Positions 35,533 to 44,418 of a stretch of 64,000 nt of DNA are shown piece by piece; positions within the stretch are counted from its first letter, which is position 1, and each line of letters opens with the position of its first letter. The position numbers and the translations under genes are program-made. The notes beneath the pieces are model-generated. The model was not told the origin of the DNA. It ran no database searches and saw only the letters and a program-made list of their open reading frames with translations. The DNA is taken from NCBI RefSeq assembly GCF_035953295.1, contig NZ_CP108370.1:930001-994000 (forward strand), read 5' to 3'. This stretch comes from Streptomyces sp. NBC_01335. Its GTDB lineage: Bacteria > Actinomycetota > Actinomycetes > Streptomycetales > Streptomycetaceae.

Positions 35533-37122
35533 GTGTCCTCGGCATCCACATGGCGACGGGCGGCAGCGGCGACCTGGAATTTCTTCGCCCCTCGGTACAC
35601 CCCCGGTTCGATCGCCCCGAACCTGGTGTCCGCCGCCATCTCCTCGGTGACCGTCCTGACCGCCTGCCTGGCGTTCGGACCGAAGCTGGGAATGATCTCG
35701 CTCATGGGCGCCATGACACCGTTCTGGGAGACCGGCCGTCCCCTGTGGGCACGGGTCCGCAACAGCCTCCTGGTGGCCGCCGCGCTGACCGGCGCCATGT
35801 CGGCGGGGGTGCTCGTCGCGCCGTACCGCTGGGCGATCGTCCCGGCGAGCGTCGTGATCATCGTGGTGGTGGCCGTCCTCTACTACGCCTTCATGCTGAC
35901 CCGTGGCCCGAGCCCGGTGATGATGTTCTACGCCGCCGTCCTGGGTACCTACTTCGGCGCGGACCCGACGGTGGGCTGGCAGATGGTCGGCGTCACCGCC
36001 TTCGCGGCGCTGCTCACCTCGGTCCTGCTGCTGGTCCCCCTGCTCTTCGCCCCGCGCGGCCCCGAGGAACGCGCCGTGGCCGCCGCCCGCCGGGCCGTGG
36101 CCGACTACCGGCTGACGGAGGCGGGCAGCCAGCCCGCGCGCCTGAGCCGGAACGCCGCCTACCAGGCGGTCAACGGGGCGCGGCTGACCCTGCACTCCGC
36201 CTGGCCGGCCACGCGCGGGCAGCACCATCAGGCGCTCGCCTCCGACCTGATGGCGACCAACCGGGCCCTCGCCGAGACCGTCCTGGACCGCCTCGGCGCC
36301 GACGCCCCGGCCACCGCAGACCCCGGCATCGGCGCCACGCCCGGCAGACCGGGATGGCGCTACCTGCTCGGCCACGCCCTGCGCGGCAACTCGGTGGAGT
36401 GGTTCACCGCCTGGCGGATGGGACTCGCCGCGGGCATCGCGGGCGTCATCAGCCTGGCCGTCGGAATCGGCCACCCCTACTGGGCGATCCTGACCGCCAC
36501 CATCGTGATCAACCAGTGGATGGACCGGGTCACCGCCACCCGGCGCGCCGCCCACCGCACCATCGGCACGCTCCTCGGCGTCGGAGTCGTCTGGGGCGTC
36601 TTCAGCCTGCACCCCGGCCCGTGGTGGACGGTCGCGGCGGTGGTCGTCTGCATGATCGGCCAGTACCTGCTCTTCCCCCTGAACTACGCCCTCGCCCTGG
36701 TCGCCATCACGCCCATGGCCCTGCTCGCCGTCGGACCGAGCGGCGGTGCCGGGGTCGCGGCCATCACCGCCGACCGCTTCACCGACACCTTCATCGGCGC
36801 CGCGACCGCCGTCGTGGTCACCTGGGGCACCAGCTGGGCGTTCCCCCGCCGCCTCGTCCGCTCCCAGTCCGCACGCGCCGCCGCCGCCATCTCGGCGGTC
36901 CGGCGCACCACCTCCGAGGGCGCGTCCTTCGCTCCCGAGGGCCGCCGCGCCCGTGTGGAGCTCCAGTACGAACTGATCCACCACCTCAGCGTCCTGGACC
37001 GGGCCGTCGCGGACGATCCGCGCCTCGCCGACCTCGCCCCCGCCGAGCACGAGCTCGCCGACCAGGGCTACGCGGTGCTCGGCCAGGCGTGGCAGAACCA
37101 CCCCGCCGGCCAGGCGGCCTGA
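35533..37122 (+). CDS. FUSC-family membrane transporter (aromatic acid exporter-like)
   Basis: The 529-residue protein has the double membrane module of FUSC/aromatic acid exporter proteins: about six hydrophobic segments in residues 20-175, a soluble region to about 290, then a second set including the conserved block AILTATIVINQWMDRVTATRRAAHRTIGTLLG. The C-terminal 100 residues are cytoplasmic. The GTG start follows GAAGGAG. Members export hydroxybenzoates and other toxic acids, which would suit an organism that degrades aromatics; control by the divergent TetR protein is likely. Confidence 0.82.
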   Translation: MSSASTWRRAAAATWNFFAPRYTPGSIAPNLVSAAISSVTVLTACLAFGPKLGMISLMGAMTPFWETGRPLWARVRNSLLVAAALTGAMSAGVLVAPYRWAIVPASVVIIVVVAVLYYAFMLTRGPSPVMMFYAAVLGTYFGADPTVGWQMVGVTAFAALLTSVLLLVPLLFAPRGPEERAVAAARRAVADYRLTEAGSQPARLSRNAAYQAVNGARLTLHSAWPATRGQHHQALASDLMATNRALAETVLDRLGADAPATADPGIGATPGRPGWRYLLGHALRGNSVEWFTAWRMGLAAGIAGVISLAVGIGHPYWAILTATIVINQWMDRVTATRRAAHRTIGTLLGVGVVWGVFSLHPGPWWTVAAVVVCMIGQYLLFPLNYALALVAITPMALLAVGPSGGAGVAAITADRFTDTFIGAATAVVVTWGTSWAFPRRLVRSQSARAAAAISAVRRTTSEGASFAPEGRRARVELQYELIHHLSVLDRAVADDPRLADLAPAEHELADQGYAVLGQAWQNHPAGQAA

Positions 37123-37147
37123 CCGGCGGGGCGCCGGTCGCGGGCCA

Positions 37148-37200
37148 GGCCCGCTCAGTGGTCCCCGGCCCGCTCAGTGGTCCCCGGCCCGTTCAGCGGG
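37148..37200. repeat. 19-base tandem repeat between convergent genes
   Basis: Two identical copies of GGCCCGCTCAGTGGTCCCC at 37148-37166 and 37167-37185 are followed by a partial third (GGCCCGTTCAGCGGG), which contains the stop codon of the amidase gene on the minus strand. The array lies between the convergent ends of the FUSC and amidase genes. Confidence 0.7.
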
Positions 37201-38692
37201 CGGTCACCACGGCTCTCGGCGCAGCGCCGGGCTCGTTCGACGACAGCGCTGGGCGCCGGTGCGCCCAGGGGCGCGCCCTCTCGTACGCCGCCGCCGCGCG
37301 GAGCACGGTTCCGTCCGCCAGATGGCGTCCGATCAGCTGGAGTCCCACGGGCAGACCGTCGGGGGTGCGGCCCGCCGGGACGCTGATCGCGGGCGCGCCG
37401 GTGAGGGAGGCCGGGTAGTTGAAGCCGATCCAGGCGGTGTCGCCGACGGGGCGGCCGGCGATGCGCTCCGGGCCGTGTACGCCGACGGGGAAGGGGGGCA
37501 CGGCCGCCGTGGGAGTGATCAGGAGGTCGTACTCGGACATCAGCGCGGCCATGCGATTGGTCAGCGCCTTGCGCGCGATGTTGGCGTCGGTGAGTTCCCG
37601 CGCCGTCCAGTCGCGCGTCATCCAGGCCGCGAGGTGCGGGGACATGGCGGGACCGTACTGATCGACGAGGCGCCGCATGCCGGTCAGGTCGGTCTCGGCG
37701 GTGATGATCGCCTGGAACGCCTCGGCGGGGTCGCTCCAGCCGGGGTCGACCTCCTCCACGGTGCAGCCCAGCCCGCGGAAGGCGGACACCGCGTCCTCGG
37801 CCACCGCGCGTACCGCCGGGTCGACCGGCAGATAGCCGAGATCCGGGCTGTAGGCGATGCGGAGCCCGGCGCATCCTTCCTCGCGGCCGCGAAGGGCGGC
37901 AGCCGTCCAGTCGATGTCGTGGCAGGGGATGGAGTGCCGGTCGCGCGGATCGGGGCCGGCGAGCACGGAGAGCATGAGCGCGGTGTCGGCGACGGTGCGG
38001 GTCAGGACGCCGAGATGCTCGATGCTCTCCCAGCCGGAGGCGCCGGGCATGCGTTCGTCGCGGCAGCCGGGCCAGACGGGCACGCGGCCCATCGACGGTT
38101 TGAAGCCGACCAGTTCGCAGAAGGCCGCGGGCACCCGCAGGGAGCATCCGCCGTCGCTGCCCAACGCCACCGGTCCGAGGCCGGCGGCCACCGCCGCCGC
38201 CGATCCGGCGCTCGATCCGCCGGGGGTGAGGCCGGTCCGCCAGGGGTTGCGGCTGGGCGGGAAGAGCGGGTTGTGGCCCGCCGGGCTGTAGCCGAACTCG
38301 GTGGTGTTGGTCTTCCCCAGCACGACGGCTCCGGCCCCGGTGGAGCGCTCGACGACGATGTCGTCCTGGTCGGGGACGTGGTCGCGGTAGGCGGGTGACC
38401 CGAAGGTGGTGAGCAGCCCCTTGGTCGCGATCAGGTCCTTCACCCCGAGGGGTACGCCGGCCAGTGGGCCGGGAGTGCCGCCGCGGGCCAGGGTGTCCGC
38501 CAGGAGCGCCGCCCGTGCGCGGGCCCGTTCGGGGGCGGGGGTGCAGAACGCCCCGATCAGCGGGTTGATCTCCGCCATGCGGTCCAGCACGGCATCGACC
38601 AGCTCGACGGGCGAGAGCCGGCGGGCGGCCACGGCCGCCACGATCTCGGTGGCCGGGAGGAAGCAGAGGTCGTCGCGCTCTTCGGGGGTCAC
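37193..38692 (-). CDS. Amidase signature family enzyme
   Basis: The 499-residue protein shows the amidase Ser-cisSer-Lys triad: Lys in GVPLGVKDLIATKG, the cis-Ser in TPGGSSAGSAAAV, and the nucleophile Ser in GSDGGCSLRVPAAFC. In the last motif a Cys replaces the second of the usual two glycines before the Ser, a small deviation. It hydrolyses a carboxamide to acid and ammonia. It is the last gene of a minus-strand run with an NCS1 permease, a DUF1097 protein and an amidohydrolase, so it probably degrades an N-containing nutrient. Confidence 0.88.
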   Translation of the reverse strand: MTPEERDDLCFLPATEIVAAVAARRLSPVELVDAVLDRMAEINPLIGAFCTPAPERARARAALLADTLARGGTPGPLAGVPLGVKDLIATKGLLTTFGSPAYRDHVPDQDDIVVERSTGAGAVVLGKTNTTEFGYSPAGHNPLFPPSRNPWRTGLTPGGSSAGSAAAVAAGLGPVALGSDGGCSLRVPAAFCELVGFKPSMGRVPVWPGCRDERMPGASGWESIEHLGVLTRTVADTALMLSVLAGPDPRDRHSIPCHDIDWTAAALRGREEGCAGLRIAYSPDLGYLPVDPAVRAVAEDAVSAFRGLGCTVEEVDPGWSDPAEAFQAIITAETDLTGMRRLVDQYGPAMSPHLAAWMTRDWTARELTDANIARKALTNRMAALMSEYDLLITPTAAVPPFPVGVHGPERIAGRPVGDTAWIGFNYPASLTGAPAISVPAGRTPDGLPVGLQLIGRHLADGTVLRAAAAYERARPWAHRRPALSSNEPGAAPRAVVTAR

Positions 38693-38749
38693 GGGGAGCC
38701 CTTCCGTGTGGTGGTGGACGGCGGTGGTGGAAGGAGACGGCGGTGGGGT

Positions 38750-40186
38750 TCAGACGCGGGCGGGATCGAGGGCCTCGGCCACGGCTTCCCTGTCCCCTGC
38801 GTCCCCGGCCTTGGCACCGGCGACAGCGCCCGTGGCGCGTCCGGCCCACCGGAGCTGGGCCCCGTACACGAGTGCCGCCACCCCGAAGCCGAGCACGGCG
38901 TCCACCGATCCCGGATACACCTGGTGGAGGATCCAGGCGGCGATCGCTCCGGCAACCCAGGCGATCAGCGCGGGAAGGACGAAACCCGGCCCGTCAGCCG
39001 GGCGGGTTCCATCGGTGGCCGTGCCGTCCTGGGCGGGTGCGGTGGCCTCGTGGGCTCCGTGGCCGCGCCGCGACCGCAGCCGGTCCGCGGCCTGCCGCAC
39101 GACCAGAACGGCGCCGATGGGCGGTACCAGAATGCCGAGGAGCTGGAGCCAGCTGACGATCGAGCTCCACACGCCGGTCAGCGCGACGAGCGAACCGAGT
39201 ACGCCGAGGACGACCACGAGCGGGCGCATCCGCAGCGGTGTCGTCCCGGACCATCCCAGTGCGGCGTTGTAGAGGCAGTGCGCCGCGACCGAGCCGAGGT
39301 TGGTGAGGGTGAAGAGCACGGCGAGTGCGGTGATCCATGCGCCGTGTCCGGCGAGCAGCCCGAGGTAGGAGCCGCCGTCGGTCTCCGGGGCGACGGCGCT
39401 CCCGGTCGCGACGACCGCGCCGCCGACCAGGTAGGCGATGGTGTTGGTGAGGGGGAAGGCCGAGGCGGTGGCCCACACGGCCGAGCGGCCGTTGCGGCTC
39501 CAGCGGGTGAAGTCGGCGGTCATGGTCCCCGAGTCGACGAATCCGGCGACGACGATGCCCACGGCGGACCAGAAGGTGATGCCGTGGCCGTGGCCCTCGA
39601 AGGCGAGTGCCTGGGAGACGCTCGCGCCGTCGTCGGCCGCGTACCAGAAGGCGAGCGCCGCCGTGACGAGGAAGAGCGGCACACCCAGCAGGCCGACGGC
39701 GGACAGGGCGCGGATTCCGGCGGCGGTCAGGCCGATGTAGACGGCGGCGCCGAGGAGCGCGCCCCACAGCGGAGCCCAGCCGAGGACCTGGTGCAGGGTC
39801 GTTCCGGTGAGACCCACCTGGTAGGAGAACCAGCCGATGACCACGGTGGCGAGGAAGCCGGAGACCAGCGCCCGGCCACGGGGTCCGAAGACGGCGGCGG
39901 CCTGCTGGGCGAAGCTGCGGCCGGTCCGTCCCGCGTGGTGGCTGAGGGCACCCACGTAGGCGAAGAGGAGGAGGTTTCCGGTGAGGATCGCCCAGAAGCC
40001 CTGCTGGAGGCCGAGGTTGTAGACGATCAGGCCGCCGAACACGGCGTTGCCCAGGCACATGGGGAAGCCGGCCCACACCCCGGCCACGGAGAGCAGGCTC
40101 TTTCTGGCGTGGAGGGGTACGGCCGTGTGCTCGTACTCCTCGCCTGCGGTGCGGTGTTCACGGTCGGTCGCGGCAGCGGTGGCCAT
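38750..40186 (-). CDS. NCS1-family cytosine permease-like transporter
   Basis: The 478-residue protein has about 12 membrane helices and the CodB/NCS1 hallmarks AGVWAGFPMCLGNAVFGGL in helix 1, SHHAGRTGRSFAQQAAAVFG between helices 2 and 3, and VDSGTMTADFTRWSRNGRSA after helix 6. It would import a nucleobase or related N-heterocycle by cation symport. The ATG follows GAAGGGA. The leader before it contains nine octamer repeats that carry stop codons in all frames. Its neighbours (amidohydrolase, amidases) suggest the import of a pyrimidine- or lactam-like substrate. Confidence 0.85.
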   Translation of the reverse strand: MATAAATDREHRTAGEEYEHTAVPLHARKSLLSVAGVWAGFPMCLGNAVFGGLIVYNLGLQQGFWAILTGNLLLFAYVGALSHHAGRTGRSFAQQAAAVFGPRGRALVSGFLATVVIGWFSYQVGLTGTTLHQVLGWAPLWGALLGAAVYIGLTAAGIRALSAVGLLGVPLFLVTAALAFWYAADDGASVSQALAFEGHGHGITFWSAVGIVVAGFVDSGTMTADFTRWSRNGRSAVWATASAFPLTNTIAYLVGGAVVATGSAVAPETDGGSYLGLLAGHGAWITALAVLFTLTNLGSVAAHCLYNAALGWSGTTPLRMRPLVVVLGVLGSLVALTGVWSSIVSWLQLLGILVPPIGAVLVVRQAADRLRSRRGHGAHEATAPAQDGTATDGTRPADGPGFVLPALIAWVAGAIAAWILHQVYPGSVDAVLGFGVAALVYGAQLRWAGRATGAVAGAKAGDAGDREAVAEALDPARV

Positions 40187-40268
40187 GCGGTGTCCCTTCG
40201 GGGGTACGGGCGGGGCGGGGGCCTGGGGCGGGGCGGCGGAGGTGTCGTGGGCGAGGAGCTGAGCGCCG

Positions 40269-40340
40269 CGCGGTCACGCGGTCACGCGGTCACGCGGTCA
40301 CGCGGTCACGCGGTCACGCGGTCACGCGGTCACGCGGTCA
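40269..40340. repeat. Nine perfect tandem copies of an 8-base repeat
   Basis: CGCGGTCA is repeated nine times without change over 72 bases. Read on the coding (minus) strand the unit is TGACCGCG; its first TGA is the stop codon of the DUF1097 gene, and the period of eight puts TGA in each of the three frames in turn. It sits about 80 bases before the permease start in the same operon. Perfect copies suggest recent or ongoing slippage. Confidence 0.95.
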
Positions 40341-40913
40341 GCGGATCTCCGCCACGGGGGCGCCGGGTGCGGTGGCGGGCTGCGCGTGGGGGGCCGGGGC
40401 GGTGGGGGCGGTCGGCCGGGCGAGGGTCGCCCAGTTCGCCACGAACGCGTAGACGGGGCCGAGCGCGTTCATCGCGACGACGCTCACCCATGCCGCCCAG
40501 ACGTTGCCGTGGTCGTAGCCGAAGCCGCCGAAGTAGGTGGCGAAGAACGAGGCGAACCCGAGGAACATGCCCGGGACGAGCGAGATGGGCCTCAGGCGGC
40601 CCGCGTACATCAGCGCGGTGTTCAGCACCAGGATGATCGCGCCGAGCAGGGCGTTCTGGGCCAGTCGCCCCCCGCCGACGTGCGGGGCGAGGTGCTGGTC
40701 GACGAGGACGATGGCCAGGGCGAAGGCCGAACCGACCGGCATGGCGGCCCACAGGCGGGTGGCGTTCGCGCGGCTGGGACCGCCCATGAGATGCAGCCCC
40801 GCCCAGGATATGAAGATCGCCCACGGCGGCAGGTTCAGCGCGGTCCCGCCGACGAAGGCGGTGGTCGCGGCGAGGACGGACGCGGTGATCTCGTGCGGAA
40901 TGCGTTCATTCAT
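40338..40913 (-). CDS. DUF1097 family membrane protein
   Basis: The 191-residue protein has five hydrophobic helices (ASVLAATTAFVGGTAL; WAIFISWAGLHLM; LWAAMPVGSAFALAIVLV; LAQNALLGAIILVLNTALMYAG; LVPGMFLGFASFFATYFGG; and a further one near WAAWVSVVAMNALGPVYAFV) and a Pro/Ala-rich C-terminal tail. The sequence matches DUF1097, whose members often lie beside purine/pyrimidine or amide catabolism genes; the function is unknown. Its stop codon is the first unit of the octamer array that follows. Confidence 0.75.
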   Translation of the reverse strand: MNERIPHEITASVLAATTAFVGGTALNLPPWAIFISWAGLHLMGGPSRANATRLWAAMPVGSAFALAIVLVDQHLAPHVGGGRLAQNALLGAIILVLNTALMYAGRLRPISLVPGMFLGFASFFATYFGGFGYDHGNVWAAWVSVVAMNALGPVYAFVANWATLARPTAPTAPAPHAQPATAPGAPVAEIR

Positions 40914-41054
40914 GGCGTTCTCCTGACACGACGGAGGGAGGCGGGGTACGAGGTGCGGGGTACGGAGTACGGAGTACGGTGCGCAGGGCGAGGACCGGTG
41001 ACGGGTCGTACGGCCGGGGCGCGAGCGGGCCGCTCGGTCTACGCCGTAGGGGGT

Positions 41055-42380
41055 TCAGGCGACCTTGACCCGCCGGGCGGCGGCCGTACCGCCGAGGACA
41101 TCGGAGGCGCCGGACACTTCGGGAACGGGTACGTCGAGGAGCTCGGTCGTACGGACGGTGCGGGCGACGACGCGGCCGCGCTTGACGACCAGCCGCCGGT
41201 CCGGACGGTCGGTCAGGACGTCCGCGTGGCGGCGGGTACCGAGGACCACCAGGTCGGCCCGGGCACCGGGGTGGATCCCGTAGCCGTCGTGGACCCCGGT
41301 GACGCGGGCGGCCTGCGTGGTCGCCATGCGGAGGATCCGCGCGGTGTCGGACGGGCTTCCCATGTGGCAGGTCTGCGCGAGCAGCAGGCCGATGTCGAGC
41401 ATGTCGGCGTTGCCGAAGGGGGTGAAGGCGTTGCGGACGTTGTTGGAGGAGTACGCGGTGACCACTCCGCCGTCCAGCAGTTCGCGCACCGGGGTCACCC
41501 CTCGGCGCACGGCACGGGCGTCGGCGCGCCCCCCGATGTGCAGGTCGGTCGCGGGCAGGGCGACGACCGCGACCCCCGCCTCCGCGAGCAGGGCGACGAC
41601 CTCGGCCCGTTCGGCGGGCGGGCAGGCGGCGAGCGAGGTGACATGGCCGAGCGTCACCCGGCCGCCGAGGCCGTGCCTGCGGGTCGCCTCGGCGATCGCC
41701 CCGGCCAGGGCGAAACGCCCGTCGGAGGTGTCGTCGGCGAAGTCGGCGTGCAGGTCCGCCGGTACCCCGAACTCGACGGCGAGGCCGAGCACGGTGTCGA
41801 TGTGGCGGCGGGAGGCGTCGAGGTCCGCCTCGTTGTATGCACACCCACCGATGACGTCGGCGCCCCGCCGGAGGGCCTCCCTCAGCAGGTCGTAGGTGCC
41901 CGGTGCCCGTTCGATGCCCTCCTGCGGAAAGGCGACGACCTGGAGGTCCACCAAGTGCCTCTGGGACTCCCGGAGTTCGAGCATGACATCGAGTCCGGTC
42001 AGGCCGCCGATCGGATCGACGTCCGGATGCGCGCGGATCAGGGTGGTGCCGTTGGCCACGGCCCACCGGAGCACCTGCAGCGCGCGGGCGCGGACGGACG
42101 CGTGGGTGAACTCGCGCTTGAGCCTGCCGGTGACCTCGATGGCTCCTGCCAGCGTTCCTTCCGGGTTGGGGGCCACGCTGTCCAACAGGGCCTTGTCCAG
42201 GTGCAGATGGGGCTCGATGAAGCCGGGCACCACCAGGAGCCCGTCGCAGTCGAAGGTCTCGCGGGCCACTGCTCCCGGGGCGGCCTCGCCCACCAGGGCG
42301 ATCGTGCCGCCCGCGACGGCGATGTCCACCGGCGGGCGGCCTTCGGCGATCAGTGCGCGGCGCAGTACGAGGTCGTACAC
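41055..42380 (-). CDS. Cytosine deaminase-type amidohydrolase
   Basis: The 441-residue metal-dependent hydrolase has the N-terminal metal motif PGFIEPHLHLDKALL, a third His in LGHVTSLAACP, and the Asp region ALPATDLHIGGRAD ... AYSSNNVRNAFTPFG. These are the features of the cytosine deaminase/N-isopropylammelide branch of the amidohydrolase superfamily. With the NCS1 permease in the same run it probably deaminates or opens an imported N-heterocycle. The start of the gene faces a GntR-type regulator gene and a TGTATACA palindrome lies just upstream (42446). Confidence 0.84.
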   Translation of the reverse strand: MYDLVLRRALIAEGRPPVDIAVAGGTIALVGEAAPGAVARETFDCDGLLVVPGFIEPHLHLDKALLDSVAPNPEGTLAGAIEVTGRLKREFTHASVRARALQVLRWAVANGTTLIRAHPDVDPIGGLTGLDVMLELRESQRHLVDLQVVAFPQEGIERAPGTYDLLREALRRGADVIGGCAYNEADLDASRRHIDTVLGLAVEFGVPADLHADFADDTSDGRFALAGAIAEATRRHGLGGRVTLGHVTSLAACPPAERAEVVALLAEAGVAVVALPATDLHIGGRADARAVRRGVTPVRELLDGGVVTAYSSNNVRNAFTPFGNADMLDIGLLLAQTCHMGSPSDTARILRMATTQAARVTGVHDGYGIHPGARADLVVLGTRRHADVLTDRPDRRLVVKRGRVVARTVRTTELLDVPVPEVSGASDVLGGTAAARRVKVA

Positions 42381-42445
42381 GGTTGTCCCCTTCTGACGGC
42401 CCGGAGGTCCGGAGCGGAGCCGACGCCATGGCGACGTCCAGAAGG

Positions 42446-42453
42446 TGTATACA
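42446..42453. promoter_or_regulatory. TGTATACA palindrome, likely GntR (FCD) operator
   Basis: The perfect eight-base palindrome TGTATACA lies 66 bases upstream of the amidohydrolase start. A related TGTATGCA occurs in front of the acetamidase gene at 43271. Both flank the GntR regulator gene, and TGTAT-type half sites are usual for FCD-group GntR proteins. Confidence 0.5.
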
Positions 42454-42559
42454 GAGGGTGGGTTACGGCTTCCGACGCCTCACGTGACGCGGCCGTTTCC
42501 GACACCTCGCCGCGCCCCGTCGCCCCGGCGGCACGACGGGACAGTCATGAGGATGCGTG

Positions 42560-43213
42560 TCAGCGTCTGCCGCGCAGGCGGTAGGCGGCCTGAGCGCGTC
42601 TGATGTGGTCGGCCACCCGCTCGCGGGCGGCGACCGGGTCCCGCTCGCGCAGCGCCTCGACGATGGACTCGTGCTCGGCCCAGGAGTCCGGTGCACGCCT
42701 GGGGAGTTCCACTGAATACACCCAGGAGATCTTGTAGCCGAGTTGGGCGACGAGGGCCGCCATGGTCGGACTCCCCGAGGCCTCGGCCAGGACCTGGTGG
42801 AAGCGGGTGTTGAGGGCCGCGAGCCCGGACGAGGAGCCGGCCTCCAGGATCTGCCGGGCCTCCGCGAGCAGCAGTTCGAGCGTCGCGAGGTGCACCGCGG
42901 TGCGGCGGCCGGCCGCGCGCTCGGCACCGAACGGTTCGATGAGCAGCCGGATGCCCAGCAGATCCTCGGCCTCCTCGTCGCTCAACTCGGCGACGAACGT
43001 GCCTCCGTAGGGGCGCGAGTGCACGAATCCCTCGGATTCCAGGGTGCGCAGTGCCTCGCGTACGGGGATGCGGGAGACCCGGTAGCGCGTGGCGAGCCGT
43101 TCCTCGGTGAGACGGTCCCCGGGCGTGAACACCCGGTTGATCACGTCGTTCCTGAGCGCGTCGCACACCGCCTGTCCCGTGTCCCGCCTCCGTACCGCGC
43201 CGACTTCGGCCAT
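42560..43213 (-). CDS. GntR-family regulator, FCD subgroup
   Basis: The 217-residue protein has an N-terminal winged helix (ALRNDVINRVFTPGDRLTEERLATRYRVSRIPVREALRTLESEGFV, residues about 20-65) and an all-helical FCD ligand-binding domain (IRLLIEPFGAERAA, LNTRFHQVLAEASGS, AEHESIVEALRERD) with the His/Asp metal site expected for acid-type ligands. It lies between the amidohydrolase operon and the divergent acetamidase-amidase operon, and TGTATRCA sites near both promoters make it the probable local regulator. Confidence 0.88.
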   Translation of the reverse strand: MAEVGAVRRRDTGQAVCDALRNDVINRVFTPGDRLTEERLATRYRVSRIPVREALRTLESEGFVHSRPYGGTFVAELSDEEAEDLLGIRLLIEPFGAERAAGRRTAVHLATLELLLAEARQILEAGSSSGLAALNTRFHQVLAEASGSPTMAALVAQLGYKISWVYSVELPRRAPDSWAEHESIVEALRERDPVAARERVADHIRRAQAAYRLRGRR

Positions 43214-43270
43214 CGCTCCGCCTCTCGGGGTCCGGCCGGCGCGCACAGAGGTTAACCGGCCTGTAACGGG

Positions 43271-43278
43271 TGTATGCA
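43271..43278. promoter_or_regulatory. TGTATGCA site before acetamidase gene
   Basis: TGTATGCA, one base from the palindrome at 42446, lies 12 bases upstream of the acetamidase ATG and 57 bases upstream of the GntR start. It would allow the regulator to control both the acetamidase operon and its own gene. Confidence 0.4.
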
Positions 43279-43290
43279 AAGGTCAGCGCC

Positions 43291-44418
43291 ATGAGCGTAC
43301 TTCAGCCCCATGACGGCACGACCGAAGGTTCTTTCTACCTCGCCGCGGAACTCGGTACGACCGCCTGGGGGTTGCTCCCCAACGCGGCTTCCCGTCCCGT
43401 GCTCACCGTGGAGTCCGGCACCGTCGTGTGCCTCGACACGACGAGCCACGAGGGCATCCTGCCGGACCAGGGACGCGACCCGGTGAAGTTCTTCGCCGAA
43501 GCGGGCATCCACGAGCGGGACGTGCTCCGTGACGCCGTCGAACTCGCGGCGTCCGCCGAGCCGTTCGACGCGGAGACGCGAGGGCCCCACGTGGTCACGG
43601 GCCCGGTCGCGGTCCGCGGCGCACGTCCCGGCGACGTGCTGGAGGTCGAGGTGCTGCGGCTGCGGCGCCGCACCGACTACGGCGTGATCAGCAACCGGCA
43701 CGGGCGGGGTGCGCTGTCCGGCGAGTACCCGGTTCCCTCGCCAGGGCACGAGGAGGGGCTGCCGGTGCCGGCCGTCTCCCTGGTCGCCCATGTCGACCCG
43801 GACGGCCGCGGCCGGCTCCCGGTCGGCGACGGACGGGACGTCCGGTTCCCGCTCGCCCCCTTCCTCGGCATCATGGGGGTCGCTCCCGCGACGGACGCGC
43901 CCGTCCACTCCGTCCCGCCCGGCGCGCACGGCGGCAACCTGGACATACGGCTCCTGGGTGAGGGGGCGCGCCTCTTCCTGCCGGTCCAGGTGGCGGGGGC
44001 GTTGTTCTACGCGGGCGACCCGCACTTCTCCCAGGGCGACGGGGAGGTCGCGCTCACCGCTTTCGAGGCGCCGCTGCGCGCCACGCTCCGGCTGACCCTG
44101 CACAGCGACGCACCTGCCCGGCGGCTCGCGTCGGGGCTCGCGGGACCGTACGCCGAGACCGCCGACCACTACCTGGTCACCGGCCTGGACGAGGACCTCG
44201 ACGAGGCCGTCCGCAAGGCCACCAGGTCGGCCCTCACCTACTTGTCGGAGCGCTGCTCGCTGCCCGGGGCGGTGGCACTGGCCTACCTCAGTGCGGCGGT
44301 CGACCTGCGCATATCGCAGGTCGTCGACCAGGTGAAGGGCGTCCACGTCTGCCTGCCGAAAGCCGATCTCCACCCCCTGCTGACCGGTACCGCCTCGTCC
44401 ACGGAGCAGACACGATGA
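43291..44418 (+). CDS. Acetamidase/formamidase family protein
   Basis: The 375-residue protein matches the acetamidase/formamidase family, with HVVTGPVAVRGARPGDVLEVEVL, PLAPFLGIMGVAPA, and PPGAHGGNLDIRLLGEGARLFLPV followed by GALFYAGDPHFSQGDGEVALTAFE. These blocks hold the acidic metal site and the catalytic region. It releases ammonia from short amides. The ATG at 43291 is used; a GTG at 43270 would overlap a regulator site. The amidase gene starts within its stop (ATGA), so the two are coupled. Confidence 0.88.
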   Translation: MSVLQPHDGTTEGSFYLAAELGTTAWGLLPNAASRPVLTVESGTVVCLDTTSHEGILPDQGRDPVKFFAEAGIHERDVLRDAVELAASAEPFDAETRGPHVVTGPVAVRGARPGDVLEVEVLRLRRRTDYGVISNRHGRGALSGEYPVPSPGHEEGLPVPAVSLVAHVDPDGRGRLPVGDGRDVRFPLAPFLGIMGVAPATDAPVHSVPPGAHGGNLDIRLLGEGARLFLPVQVAGALFYAGDPHFSQGDGEVALTAFEAPLRATLRLTLHSDAPARRLASGLAGPYAETADHYLVTGLDEDLDEAVRKATRSALTYLSERCSLPGAVALAYLSAAVDLRISQVVDQVKGVHVCLPKADLHPLLTGTASSTEQTR

